Below are positions 15,459 to 23,429 of a stretch of 64,000 nt of DNA, one piece after another; positions within the stretch are counted from its first letter, which is position 1; each line of letters opens with the position of its first letter. Origin of the DNA: Heliorestis acidaminivorans. Lineage in GTDB: Bacteria; Bacillota; Desulfitobacteriia; Heliobacteriales; Heliobacteriaceae. Made by a program: the position numbers and the translations under genes. The DNA is taken from assembly GCF_008933955.1 (NCBI RefSeq), contig NZ_WBXO01000010.1:1-64000 (forward strand), written 5' to 3'. Under the pieces are notes generated by a model, which searched no databases, was not told the origin of the DNA, and saw only the letters and a list, made by a program, of their open reading frames with translations.

Positions 15459-15944
15459 CATGGACAAATACAAACAACGGAATCTACCCGAGAAAAGCCT
15501 AAAGATATCGATAAAAACAGAACATGCATAAGAAGGCTGTCACAAAAAATAACCAAGGCTCAAGAATTTGATGAATATGATATACTAAAATTAATCTTCC
15601 TACCCTTTATGAAGAGTAAGCAAACAAAAGAAGAAAGAACCATAGAAGCCGTAAAACTATCGAAAAACATAAAGACACCAATAAGGACATTTATCATGGG
15701 AGCAATCATCGCCATTACAGATAACTTTTTATCAGAAAAAGTAAAGAAGAATTTGATGGAGGTGCTGAAAATGACTGAAATTGAACAATGGATCCGAGAA
15801 GAAGGCAGAGAAGAAGGTCGCCAAGAGACAGTGCGAGAAAAAACATTAGCGGCCCTAAAAGAAGGCCTAGATGTAAATCTAGTAGCCCGCATAATGGGGC
15901 TAGACATTGAAGAAGTAAAGAAACTGCAAAAAGAATTAAACTAA
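15459..15944 (+). pseudogene. Rpn-family nuclease (PD-(D/E)XK transposase) 5'-truncated remnant
   Basis: The open frame after the TAG at 15456 encodes REKPKDIDKNR, then EFDEYDILKLIFLPFMKSK, TFIMGAIIAITDNFL and IREEGREEGRQE. This is the order of the C-terminal half of Rpn/YhgA-like recombination-promoting nucleases. The N-terminal half with the nuclease residues is missing, and there is no usable start before ATG 15609, which lacks a ribosome site. Direct-repeat copy 1 ends just upstream, at the point where homology begins, so insertion or recombination at the repeat probably removed the catalytic part. The 3' end remains translatable from 15771. Confidence 0.7.
15771..15944 (+). CDS. RpnS-like small C-terminal protein, orphan
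   Basis: A perfect GGAGGTG (15758-15764) lies 6 nt before ATG 15771 inside the rpn remnant and would give a 57-residue protein from MTEIEQWIREEGREEGRQET to VKKLQKELN. Work on Rpn systems has shown that the full nuclease (RpnL) is restrained by a small protein (RpnS) started inside the same gene, corresponding to this C-terminal region. Here the RpnS part survives with its own ribosome site while the nuclease part is gone, so it could act as an orphan antitoxin against related nucleases elsewhere. Expression may come from the promoter-like sequence in direct-repeat copy 1. Translation is inferred from the sequence only. Confidence 0.55.
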   Translation: MTEIEQWIREEGREEGRQETVREKTLAALKEGLDVNLVARIMGLDIEEVKKLQKELN

Positions 15945-15951
15945 CCAACTG

Positions 15952-16262
15952 CACAGAGGGACGGTTCTTCTGTGCACTTTTCTGTGCTCTTCTGTGTCAA
16001 AAAAAGGCCTCCCAAGCCATTTCTAACAAAAACTCAAACCCATATTAAGTAAAAAAAAGACCGCTCACAGGCTTAATCATCTAAAAAGATTAAACCTGTA
16101 AGAGGTCTTTTCTTAATTTTCAATAGACTTCAAGCTTGAAAAAGATCAATCATAAAGACAAGCCCCAAATGAATCACGCAAAGCTAAACGAAGAGAGACT
16201 AACACAATCCAATAGAAATAAAATGGTATGAATGATATAATATGCAAAAAAATGTTTACTTA
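15952..16262 (+). repeat. ~310-bp direct repeat, copy 2
   Basis: Same parts as the copy at 15132: the CACAGAGGGACGG hairpin, the nested AGACC...GGTCT terminator (16055-16111) and a promoter-like TATAAT at 16236-16241. It lies between the rpn remnant and the second RAYT gene and could promote the latter. Confidence 0.85.
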
Positions 16263-16349
16263 GACATAGAAAAATTAACATAAAAAACATACAACCCCTA
16301 CCACCAAGCAAAAACCGTTACAGCCAGAAACTTGAGGGATGGTGAGACT

Positions 16350-17108
16350 ATGCCAAGAAGAGCAAGGGTCAAAAGCAGCACAGGAATATATCATGCAATG
16401 CTACGAGGAATTAATAGACAAATAATATTTGAAGACAATGAAGACTACGAAAAAATTCTACAAATAATCCAAGTATGCAAAGAAAAAAGTGGATTTGAAC
16501 TCTACGGATACTGTTTGATGAGCAATCATATCCACTTACTTATAAAGGAAGCACAAGAAGATCTGGGACTAATATTCAAAAGAATCGGCTCCCGCTATGT
16601 AAAATGGTACAACCAAAAATATGAAAGAACAGGCCACTTATTTCAAGATAGATTCAAAAGTGAAGTAGTAGAAACAGAAAACTACTTCCTGACCGTTCTA
16701 AGATACATCCACCAAAACCCTCTCAAAGCAGGATTAGTTGAAGATATAGCAAATTATCGATGGAGTAGCTATAACGAATACATAAGTAAAGAAAACTTAT
16801 GTGATACCAACCTTGCATTAAGCCTTTTTTCTAATGAATCCCCGAAAGCACTCGCCCTATTCACAGAACATAACAAGACAGAAAACAAAGATAAATGCCT
16901 TGAAAACGAAGAGCAACATAAAGTAACTGATTCGGAAGCAGAAAAAATAATTCTCAATACATCTGGCGTAAGAAACTTAAACCTAATCCAAAAACTAGAC
17001 AAAGACAAAAGAAACAAAATAATTAGAGAATCAAAAAAACGCGGATTATCAATAAGACAAATACAAAGATTGACCGGCATCAGCTTTGGCGTAATTAGAA
17101 ACATATAG
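16350..17108 (+). CDS. REP-associated tyrosine transposase (RAYT) with C-terminal HTH
   Basis: A 252-residue protein. The HUH motif N-H-I-H is at 59-62 and the likely catalytic Tyr119 is in LRYIHQNPLKAG, at the same positions as in the RAYT at 330-950. A C-terminal extension ending in a helix-turn-helix (GLSIRQIQRLTGISFGVIRN) is typical of the longer RAYT subgroup. ATG 16350 is chosen over TTG 16332 because the family starts at MPRRAR and GGTGAG lies just upstream. REP-type CACAGAGGGACGG hairpins sit on both sides (15952 and 17193), so this is probably the enzyme that spread them. The gene is AT-rich and appears intact. Confidence 0.9.
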   Translation: MPRRARVKSSTGIYHAMLRGINRQIIFEDNEDYEKILQIIQVCKEKSGFELYGYCLMSNHIHLLIKEAQEDLGLIFKRIGSRYVKWYNQKYERTGHLFQDRFKSEVVETENYFLTVLRYIHQNPLKAGLVEDIANYRWSSYNEYISKENLCDTNLALSLFSNESPKALALFTEHNKTENKDKCLENEEQHKVTDSEAEKIILNTSGVRNLNLIQKLDKDKRNKIIRESKKRGLSIRQIQRLTGISFGVIRNI

Positions 17109-17222
17109 AACCCATATTAAGCAAAAAAAGACCGCTCACAGGCTCAATCATCTAAAAAGATTAAACCTGTAAGAGGTCTTCTAACACAGAGGGACGGTTC
17201 TCCTGTGCACTTCTGTGCAGTG
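17109..17222 (+). repeat. Partial, rearranged third copy of the RAYT repeat
   Basis: CCCATATTAAGCAAAAAAAG (17111-17130) and the nested hairpin (17126-17180) match the inner part of the 310-bp repeats, but here the CACAGAGGGACGGTTCTCCT hairpin (17193-17212) comes after it instead of before. The order is thus permuted. The hairpin can end transcription of the RAYT gene. Confidence 0.75.
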
Positions 17223-17295
17223 TAGTAGCTGTGAAAAAAGCTTGGTTTCCCAGTGGCCTCGGACGATTCCATAACCCAGAGAGCCCTACCTATCC

Positions 17296-17373
17296 TGGGT
17301 TAGAATCCCTGCCACCCGAAACGTCCCCCTGGCATGGGTTAGAATCCCTGCCACCCGAAACGTCCCCCTGCCA
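17296..17373. repeat. Tandem repeat, two 39-bp units
   Basis: TGGGTTAGAATCCCTGCCAC followed by CCGAAACGTCCCCCTG is repeated at a 39-bp period (17296-17334 and 17335-17373), nearly identical. It reads through the 3' end of the - strand gene at 17339, which takes its last residues from it. Confidence 0.85.
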
Positions 17374-17950
17374 ACTGCAAGGCCACCGGCATAATCATCA
17401 CCCTCGGGTTGTATGTAAAAAAAGTTACTTTTTCTATTATGCAAGGTCTGCTTTGAGATGTGACGAGTAGCGGAGGCGCAATCTCTTGGATGTCAAAGGT
17501 AAAGGAAGGTTGGATGGATAAGTTGTTTACAAAGCCTGATACTCCCTTTGGCTTTGCTAAAAAATCAAACCAAATGCTATAGGAGCCAGGAGTCGCGTCT
17601 GGAGGCAAGGAAAGTATAATCTTCACTTCCCTTTTCTCTCCGGCATCAATCGCTAGGTGCTTTGGTGAAAAAGAAAACCACTCTTCTAGGGGCTCTGTTC
17701 TTTTATCACTGCCATGATCTGATACTTTAACTATCACATCGATGGCTATGCCTGATCTGTTAGTTATGGTATAAGTCGGCAGTTCAATAGTCGAACCTGC
17801 TTTTACAGGTTGATCTATGGAGATTCTTCCGGGGGCGACTGTTACACCTGCTTCTCCAAGGGAAGGGAAAAGAAAAAGTAAAAGGAGAAAGGGAAGAAAG
17901 AGGAAAAGTTTTTGTGCCGTGATTAGTAAAAAAGAAAGACTTTTTTTCAT
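17339..17950 (-). CDS. Secreted Ig-like chaperone-type protein, 3' end overwritten by repeat
   Basis: A 203-residue protein with a signal peptide (hydrophobic residues ~10-30, then LGEA). The middle, from VAPGRISIDQPVKAGSTIEL to PDATPGSYSIWFDF, looks like a beta-sandwich of the DUF916 or pilus-chaperone type. After about residue 150 the similarity fades. The terminal LAGGRFGWQGF is encoded by the 39-bp tandem repeat, so the original C-terminus, often a membrane anchor in this family, has been replaced. It lies 8 bp downstream of the next secreted-protein gene on the same strand and may form a surface pair with it. Confidence 0.55.
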   Translation of the reverse strand: MKKSLSFLLITAQKLFLFLPFLLLLFLFPSLGEAGVTVAPGRISIDQPVKAGSTIELPTYTITNRSGIAIDVIVKVSDHGSDKRTEPLEEWFSFSPKHLAIDAGEKREVKIILSLPPDATPGSYSIWFDFLAKPKGVSGFVNNLSIQPSFTFDIQEIAPPLLVTSQSRPCIIEKVTFFTYNPRVMIMPVALQLAGGRFGWQGF

Positions 17951-17958
17951 AGTGCTTA

Positions 17959-18564
17959 TTAATTATTTACCGGAATCGTAGCTAGATCAGTATCTCGTAA
18001 AGTCCATATCAAAGGAACTAAGATTTCTTGACCTACTACACCATTTTCTCTTTTTCCACTAACAGAAATCTCAAGTCTTAAGGGCAGTACTTCCACCCCG
18101 GGATTCATTACAAAGCCATCTGTCGTAAGTACCTGACTTGCTTCTCCATTATAAATCACAAAAATAAGTTCATCAATCGCATCAATTTGCCCAATTACAC
18201 TCAATTCAGGATCGTAAACTGCTTCACCCAAGCCCCACTCTTCTACAATATACCAGTTAGCTGGTTCGTCATATTGCCCTGTACCATTTAATCTAAATTT
18301 GGGCTCATCGCCTAGTCTGATTTGAAGTTCTGCTGATTCGCTTGCGCCTTCCATACCAACGTAAAGCCATTCGTCAGTCTGGTTGCCCAGACGTATAGAG
18401 CCAAATCTTACTTCATAAGGCACATCAAGTGTTAAAGCACCTGTAATAGTAAAGGTTATATTTGTTTCTCCAGTTTCTTCAATCGTTTCTGCAAAAGCTT
18501 GCGCCACCAAGGAGAAGCTTAGCATGACAACCAAGGCTATGACTATGAGAAGCTTCTTTTTCAT
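17959..18564 (-). CDS. Secreted protein of unknown function
   Basis: A 201-residue protein with a clear signal peptide (KKKLLIVIALVVMLSFSLVA then QAFA-E). The mature part is beta-rich and acidic (TNITFTITGALTLDVPYEVR ... FGSIRLGNQTDEWLYVGMEG). The pairing with a DUF916/chaperone-like gene 8 bp downstream recalls WxL-type cell-surface clusters, but no WxL motif is present. ATG 18564 is used because AAGGAGG lies 9 nt upstream; the earlier TTG is too close to that site. Confidence 0.65.
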   Translation of the reverse strand: MKKKLLIVIALVVMLSFSLVAQAFAETIEETGETNITFTITGALTLDVPYEVRFGSIRLGNQTDEWLYVGMEGASESAELQIRLGDEPKFRLNGTGQYDEPANWYIVEEWGLGEAVYDPELSVIGQIDAIDELIFVIYNGEASQVLTTDGFVMNPGVEVLPLRLEISVSGKRENGVVGQEILVPLIWTLRDTDLATIPVNN

Positions 18565-18786
18565 GGACCTCAACCTCCTTTTGAATTATTCATTTTTTTG
18601 AAGTGAAATGAGAATGCTCTCTTACAGATAGAAAAAAGTTTCACCCCTTCTAGGCAACTGAGCCCTTGTTGTAATCCTCTAACTTTATAACTTTAAGTTT
18701 TCTCCTAATCTCATCTCCTGCTTATTAAGCTTCTCTGCTAGTTAAAGCTGAATAGAGGTGTAGCGAAAAGTATTACTGCCCAATTG

Positions 18787-20907
18787 TCATTGTTCAATGC
18801 TAAAAGTGACCCTTGTTGCAGTTGGGTGTGGCTTAAAGTTTATTGTTTTTTCAGTAACTAGAGAATTGCTCATGCCAGACTTCATGCCAAGGGCTTTGAT
18901 TGTAATACTTCCGCCCATAATCCTTGGTGTTTTTAGCATGATTGGATTGTTCGGGTTATAGAGCCTTGATGATGCTGTTGGTGTTGTTCCATCTATGGTG
19001 TAACGAATATCTGCTTCAGTCGTCTCTGTGGATAGTGTCACTCGCACTTCTTGGTTATAAGCTAGGGCTGTAACATCATGGGGGTCTGTTGTGATAATAA
19101 TGTCACTGACAGGCGTTGTAGTACCAGAATCGCCTGAACCTCCGGAATCACCAGAGCCGCCAGACCCCCCAGACCCTCCTGAACTCCCTGAACCGCTAGG
19201 GCTTGGCGCAGGATCAGGTGCAGGGCCACTAGGCATTGACGATTGGGCTACTTGATTAAATAAATTGTGCAAGCCCTGGAGAGCTTGTGGCGGTGGAGGC
19301 GGAGGCGGAGGTGGAGGCGGAGGTGGAGGCGGAGGTGGTGGCGGAGGCGGCGTAAGCGGCGATTGAGCTTCTACTAGCTCTGATAATACTTCTGATTGTG
19401 GTTGTAATTGCGATTCTGGTTGATTTTCATTGAAAGCCGCCAGCGTCGCGTTCACCCAGTCTATAAGGGCTAACCATGCTTGGGCCATCGCATCGTCCAT
19501 AGGAGCGGCTGGTGTGGGTGGTTGCCCGAGAGCTACAAATGTCTGTTGGAGAGAAGTCAGATATTCTGTTATGCCTTGTGCTGATACAGCCATTAAGCCG
19601 CTCAAAACACTGGCACCGCCTGAACCATCAGGATTTACATAAAGATGCCAGAACGTTCCTTGCACAGAAGCGACGCCCCAGGGCACGTCAACTTGCACTT
19701 TTGTTCGCTTTTGTTGTGCTTCTCGCCACCACTGGGCGTTCTGATTTCCACTTGCTGAAGCTTGGGCGATAAGTGGGGCGAGGATTTCAGGGGAAGAATA
19801 ATGATCAGCTATTAAATTTCTGTAAGCAAATTCTTCGTTTTCACTATCGCTTTCTTCACCAAAGGTAGCCAATCCGCCAAACATTTTTCCTATGGGCATA
19901 TATAACTCAAGCTTATCTACAGCTATGCCAGCTTTGCCACCTTTTTTTACATAAGACCGCCCCTGGGCTTGCTTAATTTCTAGGATGCTATTTTCTTGTA
20001 AAAGAATAGAAGTTCCATCGGGAAAACGTAGCTCCCCTTGACTTTGTGATGATACTTCGATTCTTTGACCTATATATAGAGCGACGGATTGACCTTCACT
20101 AACTTCAAATGATTGGCCCGCACTAACTTCAATGGAAGCTTGGTTTGCTTTTGCTGGGCTCTCTACTGTTACCGTGCCTTGCCATACCTTTAATTCTATG
20201 GGTAGATCCACTTTGTTTAAGGTAGGGCTAAGAGTCATAGTCATGGCCAAGGCGCGAGCCATTTCACCGCGCGTTAACATGTCGTCGGGGCGAAAAGAAT
20301 TTCCAGCTGTTGGTCGAGCGATAAGTCCTGCGTCAAGAGCAACAGCGATAGCATTTTTGGCCCAATGTGTTGCCGGAACATCAGGATGAGGTGGTCTGTC
20401 CATGTTGGGGATAAGTTCTGAGGAGAGATTCATCATAAGAGTCATCGCTTGTGCTCGGGTAAGTGGCTGTTCTGGCCTAAAAGTCCCATCAGAAAAACCA
20501 CGCAGATATCCAGCTTCCGTCGCAGTCTTGATGGCTGAGGAAGCCCAATGATCTGCAGGAACATCGCTAAAAGTTGAGTGCTCTACAGCGGTTGTCGATA
20601 CTTGTAATTGAAGCGCTCTAGTGAGAATAACAGCACCCTGGGCGCGTGTGAAGCCTTCTTGGGGAAGATAAGTACCATCGGGGTAGCCGGTGATAATACC
20701 TTGTTCGGATAAGTAGTAGATAAAAGGGCTATGCAGTGATGTAGGCTGTACATCCGTAAAAAGTGTATCAGTACTTCTACCTGGTTCTTCAGCTTGCGAT
20801 ATGTGCAAGTTCGGGAATAGTAAGAATAGGGTAAGTAGCATTAAAAAGAACGAGATTCTAACAATTCTACTGTTTTGCAGGAGAGAGAGGCCTCTGTAAG
20901 ACGTCAT
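18787..20907 (-). CDS. S-layer-anchored protein: 3 SLH, FecR domain, polyproline, chitobiase-like C-terminal domain
   Basis: A 706-residue exported protein. A signal segment (~10-38) is followed by three SLH domains (~45-225), which bind pyruvylated wall polymers; a FecR-type domain (~245-440; GQSVALYIGQRIEV ... VPWGVASVQGTFWHLYV); an uninterrupted run of about twenty-one Pro encoded by GGCGGAGGT-like repeats near 19288-19352; a Ser/Gly-rich linker; and a C-terminal CHB_HEX_C-type sandwich (IRYTIDGTTPTASSRLYNPN). The same sandwich occurs in the large prepilins at 26.2 and 32.4 kb, hinting at a shared surface role. ATG 20907 follows AAGGAGG. The upstream part of a secreted-protein cluster of three genes on the - strand. 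Confidence 0.85.
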   Translation of the reverse strand: MTSYRGLSLLQNSRIVRISFFLMLLTLFLLFPNLHISQAEEPGRSTDTLFTDVQPTSLHSPFIYYLSEQGIITGYPDGTYLPQEGFTRAQGAVILTRALQLQVSTTAVEHSTFSDVPADHWASSAIKTATEAGYLRGFSDGTFRPEQPLTRAQAMTLMMNLSSELIPNMDRPPHPDVPATHWAKNAIAVALDAGLIARPTAGNSFRPDDMLTRGEMARALAMTMTLSPTLNKVDLPIELKVWQGTVTVESPAKANQASIEVSAGQSFEVSEGQSVALYIGQRIEVSSQSQGELRFPDGTSILLQENSILEIKQAQGRSYVKKGGKAGIAVDKLELYMPIGKMFGGLATFGEESDSENEEFAYRNLIADHYSSPEILAPLIAQASASGNQNAQWWREAQQKRTKVQVDVPWGVASVQGTFWHLYVNPDGSGGASVLSGLMAVSAQGITEYLTSLQQTFVALGQPPTPAAPMDDAMAQAWLALIDWVNATLAAFNENQPESQLQPQSEVLSELVEAQSPLTPPPPPPPPPPPPPPPPPPPPPQALQGLHNLFNQVAQSSMPSGPAPDPAPSPSGSGSSGGSGGSGGSGDSGGSGDSGTTTPVSDIIITTDPHDVTALAYNQEVRVTLSTETTEADIRYTIDGTTPTASSRLYNPNNPIMLKTPRIMGGSITIKALGMKSGMSNSLVTEKTINFKPHPTATRVTFSIEQ

Positions 20908-21006
20908 ATAGAACCTCCTTGCTCTTTCGTTTAAGACAGATTGTTTTTTGTTCTATTCTCTGCATACCTTCTTTTTCCTTCCAATCACTTTCACATTCTT
21001 CTATCT

Positions 21007-21110
21007 ATTTACACACTAATAGCACCAACAGACATCCAAAGCAGTTCAGAGAACCAAAAAATAGCACGACCAGTAAAAAGTCATGAAAAAAGATGTACCA
21101 GCAATCATAA
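21007..21110 (+). pseudogene. Fossil of the lipoprotein gene at 22.6 kb
   Basis: The frame from 21007 reads IYTLIAPTDIQSSSENQK, against IYTLAPPTDVQSSQDNKK in the intact lipoprotein. After this the match continues in another frame (CACGACCAG, ATGAAAAAAGA, TACCAGC). It has no start or signal peptide. It is a frameshifted 3' fragment of a duplicated paralogue. Confidence 0.65.
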
Positions 21111-21151
21111 AAAAATTGCTAATACATCTAGAAAAAGCTACCTCTTAACTA

Positions 21152-21991
21152 CTACTTAATAAAAGTTTTCTCATCAATCTCCCGAAAAGCCACCTCCAAC
21201 TCTTCCTTCGTATTCATCACAACAGGCCCACCCCAAGCTATAGGCTCACGCAAAGGCCTAGCCGAGAGAAGCAAAAAACGTATCCCTTCACCAGAAGCCT
21301 TCACCTTAAACTGCTCACCTTCACCAAAAAGCACAGCATGTTTCTCCGCCACAGACTCCCCATCAGGACCAAAAGCCCCTGCACCCCGAAGAATATAAAC
21401 AAAAAGCGTAGCCTCCGAATCCACATCTAAGGCCCACTCAGCCTGAGGCTCAACTTCCACATCAAGAAAAAGCGCCTTAACATAGACACCCTGCACAGCC
21501 CCAGCTTGTCCCTGATAAGAGCCTGCAATAACATGAACCTTAGAGCCCTCTTCATCTAGAACAGGAATTTGCTCTTTAGAGATACCGCCGTAAGTAGGAG
21601 TAGTCATCTTATCCTTCGACGGTAGATTAAGCCACAACTGCACACCCAACATCCGCTCAGCAGGCTTAGGCATCTCCTGATGAATAATCCCCGATCCAGC
21701 CGTCATCCACTGACACTCACCATCTAAGATAGTACCCCGATTACCAAGACTATCGCCATGCTCAATCTCACCCTGCACAAGATAAGTAACCGTCTCAATA
21801 CCACGATGAGGATGCCAAGGAAAACCCTTCACATAATCATCAGGATTAACGGAATCAAAAGCATCAAGCATCAAAAAAGGATCAAAATCCTGAACATCAT
21901 TTTTACCAAAAACCCTTACCAAATGCACACCAGCACCATCAACAGCATTTTTACCCGTTACGACTTTTTTGATCTTTCTAACTTGATTCAA
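21152..21991 (-). CDS. Pirin-family protein
   Basis: A 279-residue bicupin. It has the pirin signature FPWHPHRGIETVTYLVQGEIEHGDSLG with three His metal ligands, and later the QWMTAGSGIIHQEMP block. Pirins bind Fe; some act as quercetinases or redox-dependent regulators, and the role here is unknown. The start is TTG 21991, with AGGAGG 9 nt upstream. It is a single gene. Confidence 0.92.
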   Translation of the reverse strand: MNQVRKIKKVVTGKNAVDGAGVHLVRVFGKNDVQDFDPFLMLDAFDSVNPDDYVKGFPWHPHRGIETVTYLVQGEIEHGDSLGNRGTILDGECQWMTAGSGIIHQEMPKPAERMLGVQLWLNLPSKDKMTTPTYGGISKEQIPVLDEEGSKVHVIAGSYQGQAGAVQGVYVKALFLDVEVEPQAEWALDVDSEATLFVYILRGAGAFGPDGESVAEKHAVLFGEGEQFKVKASGEGIRFLLLSARPLREPIAWGGPVVMNTKEELEVAFREIDEKTFIK

Positions 21992-22134
21992 CCTAAATCG
22001 CCTCCTGCAAAGATACTACATAAGCTTCTAAGAGATAGCATACACAAACACTATATTACAGGAAATCTGCCATTCATCACAAGATAACAATACCTATAAA
22101 TCCAACAAAGAGCATAAGCAAAGCTCAGCCGTTA

Positions 22135-22377
22135 CTACAAAGCTTCCTTAATCCAATTGATTATTTCCTGCTTGCTAGGAACTCTACCACTTACCTTTAC
22201 TTGTTCGTTAATCACTAGCGCAGGTACAGCAAAGACATCATATTTTTGCATAGACTCTACATCATCAATTTTACTTACCCTAGCATCTACCCCTAACTCT
22301 GCTAATACATTAAAAACCGTCTGTTCAAGAGTTAGGCAGACTTGACAACCATTAGCACCAAAAAGTTTTATATCCAT
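22135..22377 (-). CDS. Small thioredoxin-like redox protein
   Basis: An 80-residue cytosolic protein with a thioredoxin-like fold: MDIKLFGANGCQVC with a CxxC active site at 11-14 and a cis-Pro loop FAVPALVINE. It resembles the 'redox-active disulfide protein 2' family found in anaerobes. It has a GGGAG ribosome site. The 215 nt to the right contain a ~55-codon frame on the - strand that ends in a hydrophobic helix but lacks a start codon. Confidence 0.88.
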   Translation of the reverse strand: MDIKLFGANGCQVCLTLEQTVFNVLAELGVDARVSKIDDVESMQKYDVFAVPALVINEQVKVSGRVPSKQEIINWIKEAL

Positions 22378-22591
22378 AGTTTTCTCCCTTTTCGAAATTA
22401 TTTTTGTGTCAGAAAATAAACTAAAAAAATCAAAAACCCTATAATCTGGCTAAAAAACAAAATCTCAGGTATAAATCCATCATAGATCTCTTGAACACCA
22501 TCACAGAGTTGTCCTTCAAAAGGCTGACAGAAAGGATGCAGAAAACCACAAAAACATATCAGAAATCAAAGAAAAGCAGAGGCGCATTACC

Positions 22592-23053
22592 GTGAAAAAG
22601 AAAGTACAAACCCTGACCCTATGCATCATCACTATCGTCGCCCTAACACTGACCCTAACAGGATGCAATGAACCCCCCGAAATCATCTACGAAAACGAAG
22701 CATACCACTTCACCTTATCATTTCCCTCTAACTGGGAAGATAACTACCTAATCAAAGAACAAATACAAGGAATCGACGTCTACCATCAAGCAACCTACCA
22801 TTCAACAGAAGGGCACGCCGGCAGAATCTTCTCCATCTACATCTTCAGCAAAGAAGAATGGGAAAAAGAAGGCCAAGAGCTAGCCAACCTGATCGGCCTA
22901 ACAATCCTCAAAGAGTCAGAAGATAAAATCTACACCCTCGCCCCTCCCACAGATGTACAAAGCAGTCAAGATAACAAAAAGTGGCACGACCAATACAAAC
23001 ATATGAAAAAAGACTTACCAGCTATCTTAGAATCATTACAAATTGAAAACTAA
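22592..23053 (+). CDS. Secreted lipoprotein
   Basis: A 153-residue protein with a lipoprotein signal: TLTLCIITIVALTLTLTGC, lipobox LTGC, Cys at 25. The mature part (YENEAYHFTLSFPSNWEDN...) resembles PsbP-like or DUF1795-type lipoproteins with a single alpha/beta sandwich, but I assign no function. The start is GTG with AGAGG 9 nt before it. A fossil of a paralogue lies at 21.0 kb. Confidence 0.8.
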   Translation: MKKKVQTLTLCIITIVALTLTLTGCNEPPEIIYENEAYHFTLSFPSNWEDNYLIKEQIQGIDVYHQATYHSTEGHAGRIFSIYIFSKEEWEKEGQELANLIGLTILKESEDKIYTLAPPTDVQSSQDNKKWHDQYKHMKKDLPAILESLQIEN

Positions 23054-23074
23054 CAACTTACAAACCTATTAGAA

Positions 23075-23110
23075 AAAGTCCAGCCTCTTAATAAGCGCTG
23101 GACTTTCTTC
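23075..23110 (+). terminator. Terminator of the lipoprotein gene
   Basis: AAAGTCCAGC (23075-23084) pairs with GCTGGACTTT (23097-23106), followed by CTTC. The 23111-23363 stretch after it is AT-rich and holds nothing recognisable. Confidence 0.7.
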
Positions 23111-23363
23111 ATTAAATCTATCTAATATTTCACTTAGCTTACAACCTAGAGCACTATAAAGCGACTAGAAAAAGAAGCTCACAGGTATAAAGATCTTAAG
23201 ACAAACTAATTACCATCGACAGCTTTAGCACTAACTGATAAGCTTCAATCATATATTAAAAAAATAGCTAAATTAAGCAGAGCAATGAAGAAGTAGCTTC
23301 AATAATAAGTCTTAATAATTAGAGCTTTGTACAACAAAGATGAATTCAACCCAAATATTTATA

Positions 23364-23372
23364 TGCTATAAT
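23364..23372 (+). promoter_or_regulatory. Extended -10 promoter element
   Basis: TGCTATAAT is a perfect extended -10, 57 nt before the disulfide-pair operon. No convincing -35 is present, as expected for extended -10 promoters. Confidence 0.55.
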
Positions 23373-23429
23373 ATGGTTACAGAAGAAGCATCCTTGCCAA
23401 CTAACTTCCTATTATAAGGGGGAAAAATC

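Noticed and set aside
15132-17222. Possible CRISPR array from three similar repeats
   Set aside because: The repeats are ~310 bp, carry terminators and promoters and flank genes; they are mobile-element related.
17231-17470. Open frame of 79 codons over the 39-bp tandem repeat
   Set aside because: The LESLPPETSP repeat in it is only the tandem DNA repeat read in the opposite direction to the real gene.
22400-22570. Frame on the - strand reading CFCGFLHPFCQPFEGQL and ending in a hydrophobic helix
   Set aside because: It looks protein-like but has no ATG, GTG or TTG after the upstream stop, so I do not list it as a gene; it may be a remnant.
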